From: Campylobacterota bacterium
GTDB taxonomy: Bacteria > Campylobacterota > Campylobacteria > Campylobacterales > SZUA-545
Assembly (NCBI GenBank): GCA_003561815.1
Contig: PWVP01000026.1
Location: 1-14,470, forward strand
Length of the DNA stretch: 14,470 nt
Reading direction: 5' to 3'
Under the pieces are notes generated by a model. It worked only from the letters and a program-made list of their open reading frames with translations. It was not told the origin of the DNA and made no database searches. Every line of letters begins with the position of its first letter. Within the stretch, counting starts at the first letter, position 1. A program made the position numbers and the translations under genes. Shown piece by piece: positions 8,025-13,988 of the stretch.

Positions 8025-8853
8025 ATTCCAACTCTCTTATCTGGTTGTTTCGTTCAATCACGAGTCTAAAGGACTCCATTCTATCGATCTCTGCATAAAG
8101 GCGAAGCGCCGCCGCGTAGCCATCCAGGCGGATGCCGTTGGCCTCTTTGAGCACATCGCCCGCCTGCAGCCCCAACTGCTCAAAGACCGATCCGTTGGCC
8201 ACGAAGGTGACGCGAAACTCTTTAAAGTCGCCGTTCTCCGTCACCGGCAAAATGCCGATATTGTCCCAGATAAGCCGCGCATCCTGACGGTAGCGCTCAA
8301 TCTCATCGCGGGGGACATTGCGCATCAGCTGGGGGGTGTCAGCACTGGCACTGCGCCCGCGCGCCGCGCTCTGGCGGGTCTGTGCCGGTCTGACCTGCGC
8401 CTCTGCGCCCACCTCTTTGAGTTTTAGCTCATACTGGCGCCCCTGACGCTCAAAGAGGGCGCGGCGCGCCTCCACCCGCTTGAGGGTGTAGCCCTGAAAA
8501 CTCTCGCCGTGATCGATAAAGTGGACATTGCGCCCCTCCTGCACCACCACGAAGCCGGTGCCATCGGGCTTGGCGTAGATCCCTTTCACCTCCAGGGCGG
8601 TGAGCTGATAGACCTGCGTGGGCTCGGGTTCGGGTGCCTTTTCGCGGGGGGCATCCTCGATGGCAAAGGCGCGATCAAAGGGGTAGTTGCGGTAGTAGTT
8701 AACCGGCTCGCTGTGGGGCTTCTCAAGCGATTCGCCGGGCAGAAAGAGCCGCGCGATCGCCGCGCTAAGATGGAGCGTCGCCGCGATAAAGGCGAGCACC
8801 ATCAGCCGCTTCATCCAAGGGCTTTGGGGGTTGAACTTAGAAAGCCAGTTCAT
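8011..8853 (-). CDS. gspC: Type II secretion inner-membrane protein GspC
   Basis: A 280-residue bitopic protein linking the inner-membrane platform to the secretin and thought to help choose substrates. It has a short cytosolic N-terminus, one membrane helix at about 16-37 (rich in Ala, Leu and Ile), a Pro/Glu linker at about 65-80, the homology region at about 80-147 (LTALEVKGIYA through YELKLKEV), a linker, and a PDZ-like domain at about 195-280 (FVANGSVFEQLGLQAGDVL). I chose the ATG at 8853-8851 because the minus strand carries GGAGGGG at 8861-8867, seven bases upstream. A longer reading frame back to 8955 would add 34 low-complexity residues with no membrane logic. The chosen start overlaps the gspN end by 17 bases. 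GspC is often hard to spot by similarity; order and domain layout support it. Confidence 0.88.
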   Translation of the reverse strand: MNWLSKFNPQSPWMKRLMVLAFIAATLHLSAAIARLFLPGESLEKPHSEPVNYYRNYPFDRAFAIEDAPREKAPEPEPTQVYQLTALEVKGIYAKPDGTGFVVVQEGRNVHFIDHGESFQGYTLKRVEARRALFERQGRQYELKLKEVGAEAQVRPAQTRQSAARGRSASADTPQLMRNVPRDEIERYRQDARLIWDNIGILPVTENGDFKEFRVTFVANGSVFEQLGLQAGDVLKEANGIRLDGYAAALRLYAEIDRMESFRLVIERNNQIRELEYEIR

Positions 8854-9364
8854 AGACAAACCCCTCCTCGCTCCGCTGCATCTGGTTAAAGAGCTGGCGG
8901 TAGCGGCTCTGAATCTCGCCGGGTGCCTCCAGGGTAATCGAGAGGTTGCGATCAAGCAGGTTCACCTCCCCCTTGGCCTGCCCAAAGGCGCCGCTCGCCT
9001 CCAAAAAGATCCGGTGGGGCATCAGCAGGGTGTGGGTGATGGCCAGATGCTCCACCTCTGCCGGCAGGATGGATCCCAGATCGCTGCTTAGCGAAAAGGG
9101 GGCCATCTCAAAGCGGTTGTACCCCAACATCAGCCAGAGGGTGGTCTGATTGAGATCCGCGATCGCCATATCACCGTAGCGAAGGTGGCCGCCACTCAGG
9201 CGCAGCCCCAGCCCCAGATCGCGCACCCTCTCCCCGGTGATACTCACCCCCAAAGGCGCAAGGTGGCGCTCGGCGAGGAAGTAGAGCTCCTTTTTAGGCA
9301 GAAACACCACGATCAGCAGCAGCACAACCACCACCCACGCAAGCGCCATCACAATGCGTCTCAT
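8837..9364 (-). CDS. gspN: Type II secretion protein GspN-like
   Basis: A 175-residue protein with an uncleaved N-terminal membrane helix (about 4-22, very Val/Leu rich) and a beta-rich periplasmic part. Alternating stretches such as RLSGGHLRYGDMAIADL and FEMAPFSLSSDLG resemble the AsmA-like fold of GspN. GspN is an accessory, non-universal part of type II systems whose exact role is unclear. It is shorter than the usual family length of about 250 residues, so the N-terminal half of the fold is probably what is present. Its ATG overlaps the gspM stop by 4 bases (ATGA). The identification rests on the order L-M-N-C and fold style rather than on a diagnostic motif. Confidence 0.65.
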   Translation of the reverse strand: MRRIVMALAWVVVVLLLIVVFLPKKELYFLAERHLAPLGVSITGERVRDLGLGLRLSGGHLRYGDMAIADLNQTTLWLMLGYNRFEMAPFSLSSDLGSILPAEVEHLAITHTLLMPHRIFLEASGAFGQAKGEVNLLDRNLSITLEAPGEIQSRYRQLFNQMQRSEEGFVYELAF

Positions 9365-9765
9365 GGTGCGATCTCCAGTTTGACGAAGACGCGGCTCTTC
9401 TCCTGGCGCTCAATCTCCAGCTGTCGTAGCGGTATGGGTGACTGAAGCAGGGGACGCAGCAAACCGTTAAGCGCCGAGGCGTCCAGATCGTTTAGCTCCG
9501 CACGGATTCCGTCGCCATCTTTGACCGTGCGCCCGGCTTCGGTGTAGCGCTCAGAGGCGAGCAGCCGCTCAATCCGGTTGCGCGCCGCGCGGTTTTGTTC
9601 CCAGTCGCGGCGAAGCTGAGCGATCTGCTCAACCCGCTGCTGGGTCTCATAAAAGCGCTCCTGGGCCTGGTGGGCCTGGTGCTGGGCGCTTTGAGCACCG
9701 ATCCAGAGAGTCAGCGTCACCGCCGCCATCGCCGCTAAAATCCAGGTGAAATTAACCCTTACCAC
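9361..9765 (-). CDS. gspM: Type II secretion inner-membrane protein GspM-like
   Basis: A 134-residue bitopic protein: short cytosolic N-terminus, membrane helix at about 7-24 (FTWILAAMAAVTLTLWIGA), a long polar, coiled-coil-like helix at about 27-70 rich in Gln, Glu and Arg, and a small C-terminal domain with alternating strands (IPLRQLEIERQEKSRVFVKLEI). This is the GspM layout; in the family it pairs with GspL and helps position the ATPase GspE. The start is GTG at 9765-9763, with GGAGGTG about seven bases upstream on the minus strand. It overlaps the end of gspL by 7 bases. No catalytic residues are expected. Confidence 0.75.
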   Translation of the reverse strand: MVRVNFTWILAAMAAVTLTLWIGAQSAQHQAHQAQERFYETQQRVEQIAQLRRDWEQNRAARNRIERLLASERYTEAGRTVKDGDGIRAELNDLDASALNGLLRPLLQSPIPLRQLEIERQEKSRVFVKLEIAP

Positions 9766-10760
9766 TGCAGTCGCACCTCCAGCACTCCATCGCGCGCGCG
9801 CACCTGCGCCCCCTCAAGCCGCTCACTCAGCCTGGATCCAAGTGCCGCCTCTTGAGACCCATCCAGCCCCTCAAAGCTGGCCCTTAGCTCGCCGCTTTCG
9901 ATGCTCAGACTCTGGATATGCGCCCCCTCTAAGGGGGTGGCCAGCAGTGTTGTGAGGTGATCGCGCAAGGCCATCTGCTCGGTGTGGATCCCCTGTAGCT
10001 GCCGCTCGATGGCGGCGAGCTGGATATTGGTAGCCGGAAGGCGTGCTTCGCTGAGCAGATCGGCGCGTTTTTGCTCAAAGGCGCTGATCTGAGAAGCCGC
10101 CTGATACCAGCTGATCGCCTGAGCGGTTGCCACCAGCAGGAGCAGTGAGGCGGCCACAGCAAAATGGCCACGGCTCACCCCCGCTGAGTGAACCCGGCCC
10201 AGGCGCGCCGATGGACCCTGAGCACTTAGCGCACCGGGCTCGTCAGGCGCCTGGGGTAGATAGGCCAGGGGGAGCGAAACACAGATCCCATCCACAAACC
10301 CAAGCGCACTCGTCTCGCTCACCCGCAGAGGGGGTGCCTGGGGATCCAGCGCGGCCTGCGCGAAGTAGAGGCGATCGATGCGCTCAGGCGCAAGCCCCTG
10401 CTCGGCCAGCTCTTTAGCCACAGCATCGAGATCGAGGGCAAAAACGCCGTAGTGGCCATCACGCTCCTGATGGGCGAAGTAGCGGTAGCTCCCCCCCTCT
10501 GGCAACCACCCAAAAAAGAGTGACGGAGCGATCTTGCGCGCTGCGCGGGCGGACTTGAGGGGGATGTCGCTGCGGCGGTACCAGTAGTAGGCGGGCGAAA
10601 GGATGAGCGAGAGCCGATCGCCTGAAGCGTCATAGCGGCAGTCAGGGTGCGCGATCACAACCGGCGTCCTGGAGCGAAGCGCCCCCTGAATCGCCGTTCC
10701 CACACGCATGGCTGCGGTTTTAATCGCCGCGCTATCGAGTCGTTTAAACACCTCTTTCAA
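9759..10760 (-). CDS. gspL: Type II secretion inner-membrane platform protein GspL-like
   Basis: A 333-residue protein with a cytosolic actin-like region (about 1-165, including VVIAHPDCRYD and the basic stretch PLKSARAARK), a Pro/Gly linker, one membrane helix at about 199-217 (HFAVAASLLLLVATAQAISW), a coiled coil (about 220-265) and a small periplasmic ferredoxin-like domain (SIESGELRASFEGL, 285-298). In the family it recruits GspE through the cytosolic part and contacts GspM and the pseudopilus in the periplasm. The start is uncertain: an in-frame TGA lies at 10769-10767, leaving TTG at 10760 or GTG at 10751 as the first choices; neither has a strong ribosome site. It is the only operon gene not overlapping or nearly abutting the gene before it. 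Confidence 0.8.
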   Translation of the reverse strand: MKEVFKRLDSAAIKTAAMRVGTAIQGALRSRTPVVIAHPDCRYDASGDRLSLILSPAYYWYRRSDIPLKSARAARKIAPSLFFGWLPEGGSYRYFAHQERDGHYGVFALDLDAVAKELAEQGLAPERIDRLYFAQAALDPQAPPLRVSETSALGFVDGICVSLPLAYLPQAPDEPGALSAQGPSARLGRVHSAGVSRGHFAVAASLLLLVATAQAISWYQAASQISAFEQKRADLLSEARLPATNIQLAAIERQLQGIHTEQMALRDHLTTLLATPLEGAHIQSLSIESGELRASFEGLDGSQEAALGSRLSERLEGAQVRARDGVLEVRLQW

Positions 10761-10784
10761 CCTCGCTCAACCTTACCACAAACT

Positions 10785-10801
10785 CCCCCTCCACTAGGGG
10801 G
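10785..10801. repeat. GC-rich hairpin in the gspK-gspL gap
   Basis: CCCCCT (10785-10790) and AGGGGG (10796-10801) form a perfect 6-bp stem with a 5-base loop. In the operon transcript it lies between the gspK stop and the gspL start. No T run follows on the minus strand, so it is not a standard terminator. It could be a processing or stability element or could mask the gspL start. Confidence 0.45.
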
Positions 10802-10822
10802 GTGATTTTATCCAAAAGCAGC

Positions 10823-11884
10823 TCAAGGGGCGATTGAAAACTCCAGCAATTGCTGCCGATCGATATCAAAGGCGAAGTGGTAGGTGTGCGAGAGCGGGCC
10901 ACTCTGCCAGAGCACACGGCACGCCATCATCGGATTGTAGCCGGTGTGGACATTGAAGTGGTGCACCGAAAGGTTGCTCTCCTGTGAGAGCGCCATCATC
11001 TCTTCACGCGAGCCAAAGAGGGGCTCCTCTGCCTCACAGATTCTCGGATCGTCCCAAAAGGCGATCGCGCACGCCTCGGGCTGGAGATGGTCAAAGTCAA
11101 GCCGCGTGGTGGCGTCACTGAAGCTCAAAAACCGCTCCCAGGGGATCTCAAGCGCCTGCTCGTCGTGGCTTAAAAGCGCGTAGTCGCGCACCACCTGAAA
11201 GAAGTGGCGCTCATCGAGGATCGCCCCGCGGTAAAAACGGCTATCGGCGACAAAGAGCCGCTCGTCATTGGCCAGATAGGCGTTCACCTCGCCGCTTCGA
11301 TCAAAGACGAAATCGAGCAGCTCCAGAAGCTGCCAGGTGGCGTACAGGCCGTGCTCCTCTTGCAGGTAGCGCTCAAAGCGGGTGCGTCTGAAGTGTGCCG
11401 GTGCGTTCTGCTCCGCTTCGGTGGCGTTTTGATCGAGTTTAAGCTGATTAACATTAATCCGCTGCCCCTTGGGCGCACAGGTGAGCAGCGTACGGGTCTC
11501 TTCGTGGGTAAAGCTTAACGGCAGGTTGTAGATCCCGGCAAAGATGGCCGCTTTCACCTCCTGCACACAGGCGACGCGATCGCTGGCCAGCTCACAGCTC
11601 TGCTCGGCACTCTGCACCGCCATCTCGACCAGTGGACCCACCACCTCATGCCGGATGTCGCTTAGCATCGCGATGTTGGCCAGCTGGGTCTGCTGGGCGT
11701 GGGCACTCTCAAACGCTTCGCGACTTAGCTGCATAAAGAGCGCCGCCAGACCGGTAAGGGTGACGATAAAGAGCAGCGCGATCAGCAGCGCGATCGCTTT
11801 TCGTCTATTTGTGGCGGCGATCAGGGGCGATCCATTCGGGTATGGCGTAACGCAGATCAGAGCGGCTCTTAGCCATCGCCGCAC
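10823..11884 (-). CDS. gspK: Type II secretion pseudopilin-tip protein GspK
   Basis: A protein of up to 353 residues and the expected large minor pseudopilin that caps the pseudopilus tip. A basic stretch NRRKA is followed by a hydrophobic helix (about 31-50, IALLIALLFIVTLTGLAALF) with no Glu at mature position 5, as is typical of GspK. A large soluble domain follows, including RINVNQL, a helical region with LLELLDFVFD, and SHTYHFAFDIDRQQLLEFSI at the end. The start is unresolved: the only ordinary start codon upstream of the helix is GTG at 11884-11882, giving a long 30-residue leader and an 80-base overlap with the preceding gene. A CTG at 11824-11822 would give a more normal short leader of 10 residues. 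The residue before the likely cleavage site is Ala rather than the usual Gly. Confidence 0.82.
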   Translation of the reverse strand: MRRWLRAALICVTPYPNGSPLIAATNRRKAIALLIALLFIVTLTGLAALFMQLSREAFESAHAQQTQLANIAMLSDIRHEVVGPLVEMAVQSAEQSCELASDRVACVQEVKAAIFAGIYNLPLSFTHEETRTLLTCAPKGQRINVNQLKLDQNATEAEQNAPAHFRRTRFERYLQEEHGLYATWQLLELLDFVFDRSGEVNAYLANDERLFVADSRFYRGAILDERHFFQVVRDYALLSHDEQALEIPWERFLSFSDATTRLDFDHLQPEACAIAFWDDPRICEAEEPLFGSREEMMALSQESNLSVHHFNVHTGYNPMMACRVLWQSGPLSHTYHFAFDIDRQQLLEFSIAP

Positions 11885-12212
11885 TCACCGCTACCGGGTC
11901 CTCACCCTCGGCGAGATCAAAGCGCCAACTATCATAGAGACGACTCACGCGCCGGGGGTTACTGAGGCCAAACTCCGCCATAAACGCGCCCAGATCCGGC
12001 GCCTGCTTAAAGCTGACCACCACCCGGTTGCGCGCCTCGATGGGGCGATCGCGATCGCCGCCGATGTAGTAGAGGGTGCGACCAGGGATCAAGCTACGAT
12101 CGGTTCGTTCGGGTGCTTTTTCATACACCATCGTGCGACCGGGCCCCTCTTGGAGTGTGTAGCTCTGGGCTAAAAGGGCGGTGGCCATCAGGGGTATGAG
12201 CCATATACGCAC
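11805..12212 (-). CDS. Exported subtilase-propeptide-like protein (inhibitor I9 type), free-standing
   Basis: A 135-residue protein with an N-terminal signal peptide (RIWLIPLMATALLAQS) probably cut near residue 17, so periplasmic or secreted. From about residue 62 it looks like the propeptide of S8 proteases: RVVVSFKQAPDLGAFMAEFG (63-82), a central SRLYDSWRFDLAEGEDPVAV (90-109), and an end RYAIPEWIAPDRR (121-133), matching the usual VxYAxPNxI finish of such prodomains. No catalytic domain follows. I chose GTG at 12212-12210, with AAGGGAG about 8 bases upstream; it overlaps the protease stop by one base (TAGTG). A longer frame back to 12248 would bury the signal peptide. Being downstream of a protease that lacks this module, it may act in trans as folding chaperone and inhibitor. 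The family match is by pattern only. Confidence 0.65.
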   Translation of the reverse strand: MRIWLIPLMATALLAQSYTLQEGPGRTMVYEKAPERTDRSLIPGRTLYYIGGDRDRPIEARNRVVVSFKQAPDLGAFMAEFGLSNPRRVSRLYDSWRFDLAEGEDPVAVSAAMAKSRSDLRYAIPEWIAPDRRHK

Positions 12213-13888
12213 TACTCTATCTCCCTTCCATATAGGATCAGGTCCCACCCCTTGATGCGCTCATGGGCGACATTGCCCGCCGCTTTAATCTCCAGCCTCC
12301 ACTCCCCCTGGCTTGTCTCATCCAGATGGCGCACCGAGCCAAAGCGCCACCCTTGATCGAAAAAGTTTGGGGGCAGCTGGTAGGCTCCATCGGAGAGCAG
12401 CGATCGGGTTCCTCCGGGCGAAATCAGGGTGATATGGGGCGAAACCCGCTTTTGGGTGGTGTTATCATCTATGGCGATCGCCACCTGAACAAACTCCACC
12501 AGCATGTTCTGATTAACCGCTACCGTAGCCACCATCGGATCCTCTTGGGAAAAGTCGCCCCCCTCTTTTTCAATCTCATCCATCAGCGGGGCTAGCCCCT
12601 CAAAGTACTTCGCCGCCTTGACAGCACTGTAGGCATCCACCGCCCCAAAGCCGTAGTCGTGGCTGACCCAGTGGCCTGCGGCGTTGCGCGCCCAATCTTT
12701 CTGGGCCCCCTCGCTGCAGTTTTGGCGCGCGGTGGTGGCCAGCAGGTAGCGCACATCGCGCCAGGTGAGCTCAGCGTTGGCATCCAGCATCAGTGCTGCC
12801 ACCCCGGCTACCATCGGTGTGGCCGCGCTGGTGCCGTTCATCCAGTGGGTATAACCACCGGTAGCGTTGAGAATATGGGGCATGGGGTCGTTTGCACTAA
12901 AGCCGCGATCGCATCCGGCCAGATCGGTGGTCACAATCGTCGGATCCTCCGTCTTGTCACTGCCGCCGCCATAGGCACTGACCAGCACATTGGCGCCCGG
13001 ATTGGAGTAGGGTGCAAAGCAGCCATCACTCCCCAGTGCAGCGATGCTGAGGGTGTGAAAGCGGTTCTGTTCGTTGAAGTAGTTGGCGTTGTGCTTGCTA
13101 CCACTTCGGGCATTGCCTGAGGCGAAGAGATAGATCGCCCCTTTGCCCCCACGGCCCATTTTAGCCCCCTCGCGCATCGCATCGAGCTCCGGCTGGGAGA
13201 TGCCGCCCGCCTCCGGCTGACTAAGACCCCAGGAGTTGGTAAAGATATCAATCGAAAGCGCCCCGCCGCGCTGCTCGCTCTCGACGGAGAGGGCATCACG
13301 GTAATCCTCCAGACTCGCTCCAAACCCACACCCCAGCCCCACATTGAGCCCGGCTAGAAGCGCGCCGGGGGCGACACCCACCACCCCCATGCCGTTTTTT
13401 CGTGCCGCTGCGATCCCCGCCACCGCCGTACCGTGTGCGCAGTTTTCATCTGTATTCAGTGGCGTGGGATCGTGGATGGATTGGCTGTAGTTCCAGCTGT
13501 AGGGCTTGGCGTAGCCCACCTTTAGATCGCCGTGGCGCCAATCCAGGCCGCTATCAACCACCGCGATCACCACCCCCCGGCCCGTTATGCTCAGATCCGC
13601 TGGATCCCAAACGGCGGTGACATTCATATCCTCACCACTCTGCTGGGCGCGGTAGGGGCCTGACTGCTGCGCGAAGTTTTTAAGATGCCACTGATAGACG
13701 AAGAGGGGATCATCCGGCCGGTACCCCTCAATCCACCCGGCACCACTATAGTCGGGAAACCAGCCCACATAGGTATCCTCCACACAAAAGCCGCTTGCAC
13801 GCTCATCGCCACTGGCGCTGCTGCTGCGCAGACAGCCGCTTAGAAGCAGGGCTAATAAAAAGGGTGTGACGAACAGACGGTACCCCAC
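12212..13888 (-). CDS. Lipoprotein subtilisin/kexin-like serine protease (S8) with P domain
   Basis: A 558-residue protein with a lipoprotein signal: hydrophobic core ending LLLSGC, so Cys19 would be lipidated. Residue 20 is Leu, which does not signal inner-membrane retention. The S8 domain starts around DDPLFVYQWHLKN (59-71) and carries the full triad: Asp112 (VVDSG), His152 (CAHGTAVAG) and Ser354 (NGTSAATPMVAG), plus oxyanion Asn259 (ASGNA). Residues about 450-558 match a P/Homo B domain as in kexin-type proteases (HITLISPGGTRSLLSD, GEWRLEI, GWDLILYG). The 40 residues between the lipid anchor and the catalytic domain are too short for the usual propeptide, and a propeptide-like protein is encoded right after it. 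The start is GTG at 13888-13886 with AAGG six bases upstream. It is the first gene of the secretion operon and a likely cargo of the type II system. Confidence 0.9.
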   Translation of the reverse strand: MGYRLFVTPFLLALLLSGCLRSSSASGDERASGFCVEDTYVGWFPDYSGAGWIEGYRPDDPLFVYQWHLKNFAQQSGPYRAQQSGEDMNVTAVWDPADLSITGRGVVIAVVDSGLDWRHGDLKVGYAKPYSWNYSQSIHDPTPLNTDENCAHGTAVAGIAAARKNGMGVVGVAPGALLAGLNVGLGCGFGASLEDYRDALSVESEQRGGALSIDIFTNSWGLSQPEAGGISQPELDAMREGAKMGRGGKGAIYLFASGNARSGSKHNANYFNEQNRFHTLSIAALGSDGCFAPYSNPGANVLVSAYGGGSDKTEDPTIVTTDLAGCDRGFSANDPMPHILNATGGYTHWMNGTSAATPMVAGVAALMLDANAELTWRDVRYLLATTARQNCSEGAQKDWARNAAGHWVSHDYGFGAVDAYSAVKAAKYFEGLAPLMDEIEKEGGDFSQEDPMVATVAVNQNMLVEFVQVAIAIDDNTTQKRVSPHITLISPGGTRSLLSDGAYQLPPNFFDQGWRFGSVRHLDETSQGEWRLEIKAAGNVAHERIKGWDLILYGREIE

Positions 13889-13915
13889 GCCGCGCCTTTT
13901 TTAGAAGTTGGTGCG

Positions 13916-13940
13916 ATTTTACCCGATCGGGCCTTGTCAA
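13916..13940 (-). promoter_or_regulatory. Candidate promoter of the protease/secretion operon
   Basis: On the minus strand TTGACA (13940-13935) and TAAAAT (13921-13916) look like -35 and -10 boxes, but the spacer is only 13 bases, shorter than the usual 16-18. A perfect palindrome CCCGATCGGG (13922-13931) fills most of the spacer and could be an operator. The predicted start of transcription would be about 20 bases before the GTG at 13888. The boxes match well; the spacing lowers confidence. Confidence 0.4.
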
Positions 13941-13958
13941 ACCGGGCCGTGCTACAAT
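13934..13958 (+). promoter_or_regulatory. Candidate promoter of nadC
   Basis: TGCTACAAT (13950-13958) is a TGn extended -10 with five of six matches to TATAAT. TTGTCA (13934-13939) is a possible -35 but sits only 13 bases upstream, so the extended -10 probably carries the promoter. The predicted transcript start is about 25 bases before the nadC ATG. Confidence 0.5.
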
Positions 13959-13988
13959 TTCACACCTAAGAGCAAAAGAGGCGAGAGA

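Noticed and set aside
8854..8955. Longer gspC start giving 34 extra N-terminal residues
   Set aside because: The extra residues are Arg/Ala-rich translation of the gspN coding region in another frame, and a strong ribosome site sits before the ATG at 8853.
10742..10750. TTTAAAC heptamer near the gspL start as a programmed -1 frameshift site
   Set aside because: The heptamer lies in the wrong phase for both gspL and the small overlapping frame, and the phase it would need has a stop codon just upstream.
12213..12248. Longer start for the propeptide-like gene
   Set aside because: It would place 12 extra residues before the signal peptide, and the GTG at 12212 has a good ribosome site.
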